Source of the DNA: Saccharum officinarum
Taxonomy: Eukaryota; Streptophyta; Magnoliopsida; Poales; Poaceae
Direction: 5' to 3'
Assembly: GCA_020631735.1 (NCBI GenBank)
Contig: CM036197.1
Span: forward strand, 46,547,880-46,611,879
DNA: 64,000 nucleotides
Shown here: positions 23,179-36,831 of the stretch, in pieces
Layout: each line of letters opens with the position of its first letter
Numbering within the stretch: the stretch's first letter is position 1
Program-made: the position numbers and the translations under genes
Notes under the pieces: generated by a model
What the model was told of the DNA's origin: nothing
Databases searched by the model: none
Seen by the model: only the letters and a program-made list of their open reading frames with translations

Positions 23179-24584
23179 TTTTTCTTTTGATCGGTTTGAA
23201 CCGGTGCCTCACCCTCCGGCCAATTATGGTGCCCAGAAGGGTGCCTTCCTTCCATTTTCAGTCTTAACCATGATGGAGGCATCGAAAGCATCTCGTTAGC
23301 CAAATTGTACGTAACCTTACATCTTTGTCTCACCTGTGATTTAGAGTCGTAAACACAGTCTTGCGACAACCAACATAGACGCAAGTTTCTTCCAAATTTG
23401 TCGAGATCAAGCACACTTAACCCCTAAGAACTTGATGGCCAGTTAACAAGGCAATGGCCACCATTAGTATTATCTTCTCTTTTCTATAGGAAGGAACTCT
23501 TGATCTTTTTAATTCGTTTTGTTACCCAAGTTGCTAAAGGAAACATGATCATGTAGTAAATCAGTATAGAAGAAAGCATTAAAGCGAGTCAAGTGACTAG
23601 AGTTATGTATAACTCCTTTTTTTTTGCCTTATTAATAGGCAAAACACCTATAACTTTTGTTTTTTTTCAAATAACACAAGCGAAGGATGAGCACGTTTGA
23701 TCTGAAAAGTTTTCATTATGCTAGTAAGGTACAAATATAAAAAAGTTCGATCCCATAGGGTAAGACCTCTCCTAAGGCATTGATGGAGAAGACCCAGGGT
23801 CGAGAAAAGGCCACGAACCCTGGCTAATCAGTATATGCCGCTAATGGCGAGAACATACCTACAAGCATTAGTGGACAACATATTCCATCTTACATTGTCC
23901 AAGAAGTTTTTTTTAGAATGGGTGTGCTTTCTGCATCTCTACCCCTACACTACGGGCTTATTTGGCTACAAGTCTGGGAAGACTTTTGCCCGGGCAAGTA
24001 GGTTTCTAGAAGCTACAACGATCAAAATCCAACGCCCGGCTCATGGCTCAGGAGCACCGCGTTTTGGTTTGATTTGAAAGTGATTAACCTCATTTTTATT
24101 GTTTTCTATTAAGTTGTCAGTATTCCTCTTTTATTTTATTTTTATTTGTGTGAGGTTGGAGCACCGCTGCATAGGTGACGTTAAACCATTAAGTACCATA
24201 TTTAAATATGTTTTATTAGAAATATTTTTTTCTCACCAAATCTATTTTGATAATAAATCTACTAAAGGTGGATAACATAATGCAACTAATTTACTTCGAT
24301 AATAATATCTGTCATTTATTAGTACCGCCGGACATAGTAATTTTCCGAGGCGCCAACCAAACAACACAACCATCCTACTTGATTGGCGAGACAAATATCA
24401 TCAATTTTACAGGTAACTTTCAAACAATACTTTTTCGCTAGACAAACCGTCCACGGTTTCAACCAAACCGGCTCTATATTGTACACTATTTTTGGTCTAA
24501 ATTAATAGACAAAGCACTTAACTTTTGTGGTAAGAAAAGAACACATGCAGGGTTGAGCGCTTGACATTTTCAACCTGTTTGGCA
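22679..24584. other. Intergenic stretch
   Basis: Nothing coding that I can support. It holds a (TTTA)n microsatellite and probable old element fragments around 23950-24460. Confidence 0.4.
23138..23183. repeat. (TTTA)n microsatellite
   Basis: About ten perfect tetranucleotide units. Confidence 0.95.
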
Positions 24585-24670
24585 GGCTGTTTCTACGGCT
24601 TATAAGCTAACATGACTGTTTTGTTGTGAGAGAAAAATACTGTACCACGACTGATAAGCCGTGAACAGGG
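24585..24670. mobile_element. Short MITE, same family as 10056-10178
   Basis: Left GGCTGTTTCTACGGCTTATA and right GATAAGCCGTGAACAGGG are imperfect inverted ends. The interior TTGTTGTGAGAGAAAAATAC matches the 10.1-kb copy. Confidence 0.65.
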
Positions 24671-25858
24671 TGTTTGTCGATGGATCGTTTCACCTTTTCT
24701 CGATGCCGTTGGTTGGGCACACCGAACAGCCACCCGTTCTACGCGCACAGAAAATCACATCACACGACACGATGCTCTTGCCCTCCTTGATCCCCGCGAT
24801 GAGGTTCGTCCTGCCGTTGGATGTCCTGCATCGCACCATGGACGGTCGATCTGTCTCGGCGGACAGGATGCGCTCCTCACTGAGACCGGGACCCGTAGAG
24901 CACTTTCTGACCACTGGCCCACCTGTCAGAACCACCGGGCATCGTCGACGCCGCCGGTCGCCCCCGTTAAACCCCCGTCCCCGACTCGAGGCGATTCTCC
25001 TTTCTCCCGCAGCGCTACACCGCCAGAACCCTTCCCTCCCTCTCCCACCCACTCTACGAAGGAACAAGCGAACGCGCGACGGCGGTCGCGCCGCCGCCGC
25101 CTCCCACCACCGCTCACGGCCGCCGGCGACACGCTGCCTCGCCGCACCGCCAGCTGTCCGCGGACCCCGCTCTCCGCGTCCGCGTCCGGCCTACCGCAGC
25201 TTCCCCTTCACCCACCAGGTTCGGATCCACCACCCGCCGCTCGTCCGCACTCTATTAGAGTGGCGCATCTGAGATTCCTTGGCATCTGAGAGCGTACCAA
25301 GGACGAATGCAGTTTGTTTTCCAGAACGAATGCAGTTTATTTTCCATGATTTTTTAGGGTTCAGCTGAATCCCTGTGCCTCCTATGTCAATTTCATCCCC
25401 TGGTGTCTTTTGATGACTTGTTTTGACTTGCTTTGTGCTGACGTTTTATGTGTGGCAATCGTCCAGTTTCTTCAGTTTGTCACCACTTGATGATGAGCCA
25501 GGGTGTTGATAAGTGATAGGCTGATGTTTGTATATCATTGTTTTCTGCTTGGATTTCTCTGATATGTGCTATCTCTTGCTCCTTGGTTTTTATGCAACTC
25601 AGTGTATACTCTGAGCTGTATAAATGATTTAACACCATCCTAAGGTTGAGGCACACAACTCTTTGGAATGCATGCAAATTCCCCTTGCGCCTTATGACCG
25701 TATTTTTCGTAGATCATTAATGCCTTAGTTGTTTTGGTTTCATGATCTTAACAGTCCACTCTGTATGGTATTATTTCTGTTGAGACGATTAATTTCTAAT
25801 TTGACTAATTTGTGATTTTGTGATACTTGATAGGGTATAAGCTGCCAGTGCTTGTGTA
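24671..25858 (+). other. Promoter and 5' UTR region of NRPD2/NRPE2
   Basis: A GC-rich pyrimidine-heavy leader runs from about 24950 to 25260, with a possible donor after CACCCACCAG at 25219. An acceptor is plausible at CTTGATAG ending at 25833, just before the exon with the start codon. No TATA box is evident. Confidence 0.5.
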
Positions 25859-28800
25859 ATGGAAGAGCTACAGAAGGACAGTGGGCAACCATCAAATGGC
25901 TCTGATTCTGAGCCAGAAGCTATGGTATTGGATGACAATGGAGCAGGAAAATCCCATAGCATGGAGGGAAACGAGGATTCTCCTATAGATATCGATGAAG
26001 GCAAGGATTCTCCTATAGATGTCAATGAAGGCCAGTCCTCTATGGATGTGGATATTAAGGGAAAATCATCCCTCAATGATGATGTTAATGGAAAGTCTTC
26101 TTCCGAGCCATATTCCAATGCTCCAATTGACATGAGTGTGGAAAGCCTAGAGAAGTTTTGTAAAGAAGCATCAAGGTCCTTCTTTGATGAAGTTGGTCTG
26201 ATTAGCCATCAGATAAATTCCTACAATGAGTTTGTCTCACATGGGCTCCAGGAGCTTTTTGATTCGCTGGGGGAAGTGATTGTTGAACCTGGCTATGATC
26301 CTTCAAAGAAAGGATCAGGTGGCTGGAAGCATGCCGTCATCAAGTTTGGGAGAGTGAAGCTTGAAAAGCCTGTGTTTTGGACCGGGAAAGATGAAGGTTC
26401 TGTTGATTTTAAACCTTGGCATGCTCGTCTCCAGAATATGACATATGCTTCAAGACTTAAAGTAGAAGTGACTATTCAGGTCCTGAGTATTTTCATTCTT
26501 TAACATGTCCATTACTTGTTCTTTATATACGCCATGATTTTCCCAAAAAAATGTGCTACCTGGGTGAGCTATAAAATCAGTGATGAGGAAAAAAAAGTAT
26601 AGCATAGTTCTAAATGATTGAATATTAAATAAAGCAGCCTGGGACTGGATGGGTGATTGGTGTTTTGAGGACATCCCATCAGTCATCAGCACTATAGTTA
26701 TTCTTGTTTTCTCCATTTGCTCGATTCCATTTGAAGAGTCTGTTACATTTCCTTATTCCTTATGTATGATGAAGCTGGAGACATGTAGTGTGACCTTGGT
26801 ACTTGTTTTGGTGTCATAATGACTCACATCTGCTTAGAATTTATGGTCACCTGATTATCTGAGGGTTATTTTTCATTGTATCAGGTTTATTCTTTGGAGA
26901 GAAGTGACAAATCTAAAACAGGGAATGATGGTTTTGTTCAAAAAAGGGACTTCATGAATGAAACTCATTGGATATTTATTGGCCTCCTTCCGGTTATGGT
27001 GAAATCAAACTTATGTTTGTTGCATAGTCTCAAGGAAAGTGAGTGCTTGTTCGATGCAGGTGGATACTTTTTGGTCAAGGGAATGGAGAAGGTATAACTC
27101 TGTGATCTCTGTGTTAATGTATTATGTAGGATGGTTAAACTATTAACTTTCAAGTGTCCTTTTGTTGCTGGTATGGGACTATAGGGCTGTGAGCTTTCTT
27201 AGAACCCAGTGAGCAAAATCGTGTAATGTGCATTACTGGTAGCTCATAAGAGGGCGAAAAATGTCCAAATATGATTGTAGCTATATAAACACAGGATTCT
27301 ATCGTATCAAAGGAAACTTTGGCACATCAGTCATTTGAGTTGGTCTCCTCCTGGTGCCATATGTTAGCTTCTTGTGTCTAAACCTATGCTGCATGGATAT
27401 GTGTATCAGTGTCGGGTGGATATGGATACACGGATAAGGCATTTGTCTAAAAAATACGATACATGGATACGTTTTATGATATTTAATTAAATAAATAATA
27501 AAACATTAAAATTATAGAAGCAATAGCAGCCAAAAGGAAGTTCAATATTACCCTACAATATTGGTGTTTTCCTCTTTTCCAATTTTTGAGTCAACCAAAA
27601 GCCAAGATAAACATCTTCATTCACTAATTTTCCAAATAATAAAGTTCATAAATCACTGTAGGAAAACATAGAAGTTCAATGTATGAGCTCTGGCCTTGGT
27701 CATTGGTGTCATTGGCATAGAAGTATAGAACGAAGTACTAGCACCAGTAGTACTCGAATTTGTTGGTGATGCCATTTGCCATCTTGTTGCGGCTGGGAAA
27801 AATCGTGGACAAAACACAACAGAGTGCACTAGATGAGGATGGGGAACAAGGAAAATCAGCAGAGGTCAAGAACTGAAGAACATGACTAATTCGAGAATAG
27901 AAAGCCAACAAGAGGGTTGTCGTTGGTTCGTCACTGAATCGCTGCTAGGGGCCTGTGCATGCTGCAACGTGGGGGCATGGTGGAGCTTCTTATCGGGGGT
28001 GGCGGAGGTGCGTCGCCAGTGTGGCGGAGGCTCGTCGCCGGCAGCCAGCGGATGGGAGCGCTTGTCTGTGCTGTGTCGATGGCTCGATGCGCTGGTGCAC
28101 GGGTATGCGGGTGCAGGCGGCGGCACGATGCAGCGAATGAGACATAGAACATCGTGGGAGTGGTGGGAGTGGATAAGGATGGAGTGTCAGAGGTTACTTG
28201 GGATGGGCCATATTGGTGGTCTGTCCCAGATACGTATCGCCGGTGCGTAACGACATTTGTTGGATTTATTTCATTTCCAATACGCTGCCGATACATGTCG
28301 GAGCTGTATCCTTTGCGTATCTGTATCAGATACGTATCTGATAAGGGATACACTGCCCATCACACGTATCCATGCATCACAGGTCTAAACTATGCAGCAC
28401 AGATACCGATACATGTATCGGTATTGGAAGGATACGGATACGGCAATTTCCTAAAAAAAATCCGTACGCGGATACGTTTTACTATTTAAAATAAAAAAGA
28501 CAATAACACATTAAAATTGATAAAACAACAAAACATTGCAATCTACTTAAATACTTAAGTTCTGTTATTACAGAACAGCAGGTCTCAAGTCCCAAATTCT
28601 CAACTATAGTACAACAACAACAACGACATAGCCTTTTGTCCCAAACAAGTTGGGGTAGGCTAGAGATGAAACCCAAAAGAGACGAGAAACAGGGAGACAC
28701 ATAAAGGGACATAAATGGCACAAGACAAAAAGATGTCACGGTTCAGGCACGTTGATTGCCAATCTCCAAGCGCTCCTGTCCATAGCTAAATCCTTGGAGA

Positions 28801-31800
28801 TATTCCACTCCTTAAGATCTCTCTTAACGGACTCGTCCCAAGTTAGTTTAGGTCGACCTCTACCGCTCTTTACATTATCGGGCCGCTTTAGAACTCCACT
28901 ACGCACCGGCGCATCAGGAGGCCTCCGTTGGACATGTCCAAACCATCTCAACCGATGTTGAATCAATTTCTCCTCAATTGGTGCCACTCCAACCCTATCC
29001 CGAATATCGTCGTTCCGGACTCTATCCCTCTTTGTGTGCCCACAACACCAACGCAACATACGCATCTCTGCTACACTCAATTGCTGGACATGTCGCCTTT
29101 TTGTAGGCCAACACTCAGCACCGTATAACATCGCCGGACGAATCGCCGTCCTATAGAACTTACCTTTCAGCTTCTGAGACACCCTTTTGTCACAGAGAAC
29201 GCCAGAAGCTTGACGCCATTTCAGCCAGCCGGCTGAAATTCTATGCCTAACATCTTCATCAATGTCTCCACCCTTTTGTAGCATCGACCCTAAATACCGA
29301 AAAGTATCCTTCTTGGCCACCACTTGCCCATCGAGGCTAACGTCTCCCTCCTCGTGCCTAGTCGCGCTGAAATCGCACCTCATGTACTCGGTCTTAGCCC
29401 TACTAAGTCTGAACCCTTTCGACTCTAACGTGTGTCTCCATAGTTCTAACTTCCTATTAACCCCCGTCCTACTGTCGTCAACTAGCACCATATCATCAGC
29501 AAAGAGCATACACCAAGGGATATCACCTTGTATGTCCCTTGTGACCTCATCCATCACCAAAGCAAATAAATAAGGGCTCAAAGCTGACCCCTGATGCAGT
29601 CCTATTTTAATTGGAAAGTCACTGGTGTCGCCATCACATGTTCGGACAAACGTCACCACATCCTTGTACATATCCTTGATGAGGGTAACATACTTAGTTG
29701 GGACTTTGTGCTTTTCCAAGGCCCACCACATGACATTTCTCGGTACTTTGTCATATGCCTTCTCGAGGTCAATAAAGACCATGTGCAAGTCCTTCTTCTG
29801 CTCCCTATATCTCTCCACCAATTGTCGTAATAAGAAAATCGCCTCCATGGTCGACCTACCAGGCATGAACCCAAACTGATTTTGGGTCACATGTGTCACT
29901 CTCCTTAGGCGATGCTCGATAACCCTCTCCCAGAGCTTCACTGTATGGCTCATCAACTTAATCCCACGGTAGTTAGTACAACTTTGAACATCTCCCTTGT
30001 TCTTGAAGATAGGTACTAATATACTTCTCCTCCATTCTTCAGGCATCTTGTTAGACTAAAAAATAAGGTTAAAAAGTTTAGTTAACCATACTATCGCTCT
30101 GGCGCCTAGGTATCTCCACACCTCAATGGGGATACCATCAGGGCCTATCGCTTTACCTCCCTTCATCCTCTTCAAAGCCTCTCCGATCTCTGCCTCCTGA
30201 ATTCTCCTCACAAAGCGTCTGTTGGTATCGTCAAAAGAGTCATCCAACTCAAGGGCAGGACCCTCATTCTCCCCATTAAACAGCTTGTCGAAGTACTCTC
30301 TCCATCTGTCCTTGATATCCTCATCCTTCACCCGAAGTCGATCTGTCCCATCCTTGATGCATTTTATTTGGTTGATGTCCCTTGTCTTCCTCTCGCGGAT
30401 TCTAGCCATCCTATAAATGTCCTTCTCCCCTTCCTTCGTGCCTAGCCGCTGATAAAGGTCATCATATGCCTGACCTTTGCTCTCAAATATAGGAAAGTAA
30501 TAAAAGACATTCAGGCTCACATCAGGTTCCTATTTCCTCATTTGTTTCATTCTCATCCACAACATCAAGCCGCAGATCACCCAAACCAAAAGACACATCT
30601 TGCAGTTCAGGCTCATCAAGGGGAAGAGATCAAGGGGGAGAGGTCAGCCACTTCGAGAATGCCAATACCACCAAGCGAATCAAAAGAATCTCCTCCCACA
30701 TCCCACTGTCTTATATGCATCAATTCTTCTTGACAGATGCCTCAGTGAGGAGCAAAGAAATCAAGCAACAGTAGAGTAGATCGAGAAGTGAGAACAGGGA
30801 AGCGGATGAACTCACGGCCGTCACGGGAGTCGGAGGGTCGCTGGATCGATGTTGCGGGGGCAGAGACTCGTCGCCGGCGGCTGGCGAGCGGGACAAGGTG
30901 TCCGTACTGCCCGAGTTTCCGGGAGGCAGCGCGCGGGTGCGGGCGTTCCAGCGTCAGGGGCTATGGGGGGGGGGGGGGCTATGGCGTCGGGGGCATTTGG
31001 AGATAGCATTGTTTCTTGTTGGGCTGGGCCGTATCCAACAGGCATACATATTGGGCCACGTACTCAAAATTCACAAAAATAATAAAAAATCTTGGAGATT
31101 CACGTATCCAACAGGTCTAAATGAGCTGCAATGTGTTATTTAGTCATCTTGGAGATTCTAATAGATTTTCAAAGTTCCAGTGATAATTATTTACAGGAAC
31201 GATGAGGATCTGCTGATGACATACTCAGATACTATTTCACGATTTCAGATACCCGATTATTTGCTAAGTTCATTTGGAGTTTCCTTTTGGGGTGTGACTA
31301 TCTGAGTCGTAGCCTTTTTACTGCAAAGAGAATGCCCTTTGAATCTCATATAGTATTTTTCTGTCATCTAACTATGTTTCTATTGTTGTCATACCTGCAG
31401 GTATTCATTGCTCAAGAGCAAAGATGTCTAAAGAGGCTTTGGATTAGTGACCGTCCTTGCTGGATGATCTCTTTTATGCATGAAATGAAGCGTAGACGTA
31501 TATATATTAAACTAGTTGAATCTACTAGGAGTGAAGATTTCAGTGGGAGCAAAATCATTTCCATTTCCTTTTTGTATGCGACAATGCCAGTTTGGTTGTT
31601 GTTCTTTGCACTTGGAATATCATCAGATAAGGAAGCCTTTGATGTGATAGATATGCAAGATTGCGATGCTTCTGTTATCAACACGATATCTGCAACCATC
31701 AAAGAATCTGATGAACTGTGTAAAGGCTTTCGTAAATCAGATAAAGCTCGTCAATATGTTGATGAGTTGGTAAAAAGTTCGAGATTTCCTCCGGCGGAGT

Positions 31801-34800
31801 CCTTTGATGACTATGTTGCTAGGTTTCTCTTTCCTGATATTAATGGAAATAGGAACAAAGCATTCTTCTTAGGGTACATGGTGAAATGTCTGCTAATGGC
31901 TTTTACTGGGAAGCGTAAATGTGATAATAAGGATGATTTCAGGAACAAGAGGCTGGACCTACCTGGTGAATTGCTTGGAAGGGAACTTAGGGCACATCTT
32001 AGGCTGTTAGAGAGACGCATGGTTAAGGCCATTCAAAGAGATTTAAATAGTGACCGCGAGTTACAAGATCTTGAACGTTATATAGATGCATCGATTGTTA
32101 CTAATGGTCTAAATCGTGCCTTTTCCACTGGTTCTTGGTGCCATCCCTACAAAAGAGCTGAACGGTGCTCAGGAATTGTTGCGACTCTAAGGAGAACTAA
32201 TCCTCTTCAAATGATGTCTGACTTGAGGAAAACCCGGCAGCGGGTTGCTTATGCTGGGAAAGCTGGTGATGCAAGATATCCGTAAGTATCTTATTTTTCA
32301 GCAACCAAGTATTGCATGTCCATCTTGTGTTTTTGTATCTCCTAACATGGAGCGACTTAAAACTAAACCCTTACGTACAGGAATCCATCCTATTGGGGAA
32401 AGCTGTGTTTTATGTCCACTCCGGATGGTGAAAACTGTGGACTTGTAAAAAATCTTGCTGTTACTGCTATTGTTAGCTCAAGGGTGGGGCAGCCCTTGAT
32501 TGAGAGCTTCATTTCTTGTGGAATGAGTAAGCTGAATGACATTCCTACTGAGCACATTCAAAGAATGGATAAGATCTTTTTGAATGGCAATTGGGTGGGA
32601 TCTTGTAAAGATTCAGCTTCATTTGTATTTCGATTGAGGTGCATGAGACGCAGCAGTATGATTGATCCTCAGGTTCTCTCTCTTTCTCATGGCTGGTCAC
32701 TTTCTGCTTTAACTTATTTGCAGCCTTTACTAAGATGCTTGGTGTGCAGGTTCCATGTATTACAATGATTTGTTTTAGAAGAGTCCCAATTTACTGTCAT
32801 TGATTTTACAAAAGTTTTTCATCTTTAGCATACATTGATCCATATAACTTGCTTATAAAGCCTGCTTGAATAATAATGGTTTTCCTTGGCTCCTTTGCAA
32901 TCTTAATGCTCTGTCTTATATCTATCACCTATTTTTTGAGGATAAATGATTTTCACGATTTGGTTAATGAGCGAGTATAAATAGGTTAAAATCATTTCCT
33001 TTGAAGTGACCAAGTTGTTATATTAGTTTGTTTGGCTCCTTTGCAATCTTTTTTTGAGCGAATTCCTTTGCAATCTTGGTGCTCTGTCTTATATCTGTTA
33101 CCTATTTTTTTGAGGGTTTTTTTTTTTTTGCAATTTGGTTAATGAGCGAGTATAAATAGGTTAAAATCATTTCCTTTGAAGTGACCAAGTTGTTATATTA
33201 GTTTGTTTATTATCAACTTCCCAAATTGTGTTCTGTCTTTCTTTTCTGTTTCAGTTAACTGCTGAACATTTCCTGCCTATCTCAACTGTTGTGTTTGAGT
33301 CATGTAATTTTAGGTTGCATCCATTTCTCAATGCACAAATGTGAGGATGTCGGTTGCTTTTAGTTGTTGACACCTTCTCAGTACTGCATACTAATATTCC
33401 ACACCAAGATGTTCTTTATAATGTTTCTTATGTTTCTCGTTTCATCTTATTAGGTTGAAATTAAAAGGGACAAGCACCACAAGGAGGTTCGTGTGTTCTC
33501 TGATGTAGGGCGAATCCTCAGACCCCTTCTTGTGGTTGAGAATCTTAATAAAATCAGAAAACCGAAGGGGCGTTCATTCTCTTTCCAGGAATTAATGCAA
33601 CAAGAAATAATTGAGTTCATTGGTGTTGAAGAGGAAGAAGATATACAATGTGCGTGGGGAATCAGGCATTTGTTTGAGAGTGAAGGAGCGATATCTAGTT
33701 ATACTCACTGTGAGCTGGATCCTTCCTTTCTTATGGGATTAAGCTGTGGTATCATTCCTTTTGCAAACCACAATTTTGCTCGGAGGGTATTGTACCAATC
33801 TGAAAAACACTCGCAACAAGCTATTGGGTACTCAACGACAAATCCACACATCAGAGTTGATACTCTTTCTCATCAACTATATTATCCTCAGAGGCCTCTT
33901 TTCAAAACAGTTATAGCCGACTGTCTTGGCAGAACAGATTATACTACTTTTGGAAGAAAAGATGACTTCGCGAGACCAGAATATTTCAATGGACAAAATG
34001 CAATTGTAGCAGTGAATGTTCATCAGGGGTTTAACCAAGAGGATTCCCTGGTTATGAATAGGGCTTCTCTTGAACGAGGTATGTTTAGGACTGAACACCT
34101 CAGGAGCTATAAGACAGATGTAGAAAACAAGGATGGAACCAAGCGACTGAAATTGAAGGAAAAGATAGACTTTGGAAAAACAGAAAGCAAAAGAGGACGT
34201 GTTGACAATCTTGATGATGATGGCTTACCTTACATTGGCGCAAGTCTTCAGACCAATGACATCGTTATTGGAAAAGTCTCAGAATCTGGAGAAGACCACA
34301 GTATTAAGCTGAAGCATACAGAAAAGGGAATGGTTCAGAAAGTATTGCTTTCAGCAAATGATGAAGGGAAGAATTTTGCTGTTGTTACTCTAAGACAGGT
34401 AATCCTTGTTTGGCTGCTCCTCATTCCACATGTGTTGGGAACTTGGGATGAATTGGGGTGGAAATGAGGTGGATACGAGTGTGGCCAAACAAGACCTAAA
34501 TGACATTTGTCTTAGCAAAGAAGTATTAAGCATTAACCAATTAGTACATTCCTTGAATTCTGGATTCACTAGCGAGCGTATGGACCTTATTTGACAATAG
34601 AATGCTGCATTCTTCTCTTGACTGTTCCACCAATTGACATAAACCATCTGTAGCTGCATTGGCTGTCAGTTAAGCATGTTGCCTGTTTTGTGTGCCTGAC
34701 ATTTTTATTTAACCCAGTAGTTATCTTGCTCTTGAGCGATTATTGTTGGTCTTATTGACATTCCTTTTTTAACCCAAAAATATTAATGAATTATCTATGC

Positions 34801-36831
34801 CTATATTCTTGCCATGCAATTAAGAGGAGATCATGGATGATAAGAAAGACAAGCATCAGTGTGCGCTCATGGGTACTTCATCCTTTATGGTTAAAATAAA
34901 ACTTGGTTCGACTTTATTACCTCTTTTCTTTTACAACACTTGGCACTATTAGCTTTTAGGATGTAACTTCTAACTCGCGCTAATATTTCTAAGTACATAT
35001 ATTCTTTGGGTACCAATGTTGGCAATTCTTACAATGGTAATTTCACGCTATTGAACCATATATCTAAAAAACTATAGATAATTAGAAAATCAAATCTGAC
35101 AAGTATTATGAAACAGGGGTAGTACCTTTTTATGGGGTTCGGTACTTTACATGATTGCATTGATCCACCCCACGTCCCCATACCCCAAAAAAGTAATAAT
35201 AAGAATTTGGCTTCTCCTTGTTCTTGACTTGTAGGACATGGATGAGCCCAGATAGGCTGCTGGCTTGGTTGGGCCAGCAGCTCAAGTCACCCTTTTCCAT
35301 TTCCTTATATTCCTTCCAACACTTATAATGTGACTATTCTAATTTTCTTTGCGTCCCCACCTTCACATTTACACCACATATGTTACTTTTTATTGACCAT
35401 ATGAAGTTTTCTTTGTTGATCTGATTTTAGGTTCGGACACCTTGCCTTGGAGATAAGTTTTCCAGCATGCATGGCCAAAAAGGTGTTGTTGGTTTTCTAG
35501 AATCTCAAGAGAACTTCCCATTTACTCACGAAGGTATAGTCCCAGATATTGTGATAAATCCACATGCCTTCCCAACACGTCAAACTCCCGGACAGCTGCT
35601 TGAAGCTGCTCTGGGGAAGGGAATAGCCTGCAAAGGTACAATGAGATATGCAACACCATTCACCACAGCATCAGTTGACGTTATTACAGAACAGTTGCAC
35701 AAGTAAGTGTTTCTTCTTCTTTTAGTTGAACTTTGTAATCGTTAAGCTTACTAGTACATCTTATAAGAACCTTTTACGTCATTAATGCACCCTATGCTCT
35801 CAAGTCTCAAGTCTTAACTCTGTTAATACTTCACTGCTTATTAAACATACAGAAGAAGAAAAAAGAAAGGTAGGGAAATAAAATACACATGCACAGAATG
35901 GCTGGTGGCTAACCTCGTATTTTGTATATTGGTCATTTGAGTAAACATGTATTGCATTGTTCTTAGTATCTCTTAGTTTACAGTAATTTCACATGTATGT
36001 ATCTTTTTGTAATCTTTTGCTCCAAAATGGTGGAAACACACAACTTTCCTTTCCCTTTCCCTTTTAACTTGTATTACTATTAGTTGATGCTTATCTTTTT
36101 CTTAACCGAGACATCCATAGTGGCACCACTAGTAGAAGATATAAAGCTGAGTGTGCTCACACACTAACATGTTGTCAGTGAGGATCTTACTTCAGATAAT
36201 CAAGTAACTTAGCGTGTAATGCATCTGAGAATGAGAATATTTTAGTTATTTTCTTGCGTTGTATGCTTGTTTTCTTCTGTGACTTGTTCAGTTGATTTCC
36301 AAAATTTTATTTATCTTGTTGCATTGCAGGGCTGGTTATTCACGTTGGGGAGCTGAGAATGTTCTAAATGGCCGAACTGGTGAAAGAATGCAATCCTTGG
36401 TTTTCATGGGTCCTACCTTTTACCAGAGGCTGATTCATATGTCCGAAGATAAGGTGAAATTCCGTAACACTGGGCCGGTGCACCCCCTCACGAGGCAGCC
36501 TGTTGCCGACAGGAAAAGGTTTGGTGGAGTTAAGTTTGGAGAAATGGAGCGTGATTGCCTCCTCGCCCATGGGTCAGCTGCCAACCTGCATGAACGCCTC
36601 TTCATGCTTAGTGACTTCTCCCAGATGCACATCTGCCAGACATGCGAGCGTGTGGCTAATGTTGTCATGAGGTCTGTCCCCGGAGGCAAAAAGATCCGTG
36701 GCCCCTACTGCGGCTTCTGCAAGTCTTCGGAGAACATAGTGAGAATCAATGTGCCCTATGGCGCAAAGCTGCTCTACCAGGAACTCTTCAGCATGGGGAT
36801 CTGCCTCAAGTTTGACACCGAAGTCTGCTAG
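25859..36831 (+). CDS. NRPD2: Second-largest subunit of RNA polymerases IV and V
   Basis: Seven coding exons: 25859-26479, 26885-27091, 31401-32281, 32381-32672, 33454-34398, 35431-35702 and 36330-36831. All introns are GT-AG, the frame is intact, and the protein is 1,239 residues. This RPB2-family catalytic subunit is shared by the plant-specific polymerases that make siRNA precursors (Pol IV) and scaffold transcripts (Pol V) for RNA-directed DNA methylation. Visible landmarks: an acidic N-terminal region with [14 protein letters not shown] repeats (residues 1 to about 85), the [12 protein letters not shown] motif (about 860), the active-site [12 protein letters not shown] (about 989-1000), and the C-terminal zinc cluster CQTC (1175, 1178) and CGFC (1200, 1203). 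Assignment to IV/V rather than Pol II rests on overall resemblance from memory. Intron 2 is 4.3 kb and hosts nested repeats. Maize has more than one NRPD2/E2 gene, so this may be one of several paralogues. Confidence 0.93.
27404..28410. repeat. Intronic repeat, copy 1 (GGATACG-rich ends)
   Basis: It starts GTATCAGTGTCGG...GGATACG, then ACATTAAAATT, has a GC-rich middle (about 27950-28140) and ends in GATACGTATC-rich sequence. A second copy follows directly. I do not recognise the family; boundaries are approximate. Confidence 0.5.
28411..31140. repeat. Intronic repeat, copy 2, split by an RTE LINE
   Basis: 28411-28610 and about 30530-31140 look like the left and right parts of a second copy. 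Shared landmarks are TGTATCGGTAT, GGATACGTTTTA and ACATTAAAATT at the left, and GACTCGTCGCCGGC and ACAGGTCTAAA towards the right. The LINE sits between them. Confidence 0.45.
28611..30525 (-). mobile_element. RTE-clade LINE, 5'-truncated, in NRPD2 intron 2
   Basis: Minus-strand coding from 30520 to 28736 gives the C-terminal half of a plant RTE ORF2. It has reverse transcriptase motifs ([46 protein letters not shown]) and a conserved C-terminal segment ending INVPEP. The endonuclease domain is missing, as usual for 5' truncation. One in-frame TAG (30056-30058) splits the frame; otherwise it is well preserved. The 3' end is a GTTGTTGTTGT tail, typical of RTE elements. It is antisense to the host gene. 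A near-identical copy lies at 45386-47221. Confidence 0.88.
32891..33209. repeat. Tandem duplication inside NRPD2 intron 4
   Basis: A unit of about 145-175 bp occurs twice, with GGCTCCTTTGCAATCTT at the start and GTTATATTAGTTTGTTT at the end. The second copy has a T-rich expansion. It lies wholly between coding exons 4 and 5. Confidence 0.85.

Noticed and set aside
29262..29879. Plus-strand frames over the RTE LINEs (also 46032-46649)
   Set aside because: Antisense shadows of the reverse transcriptase coding strand; both LINEs read on the minus strand.
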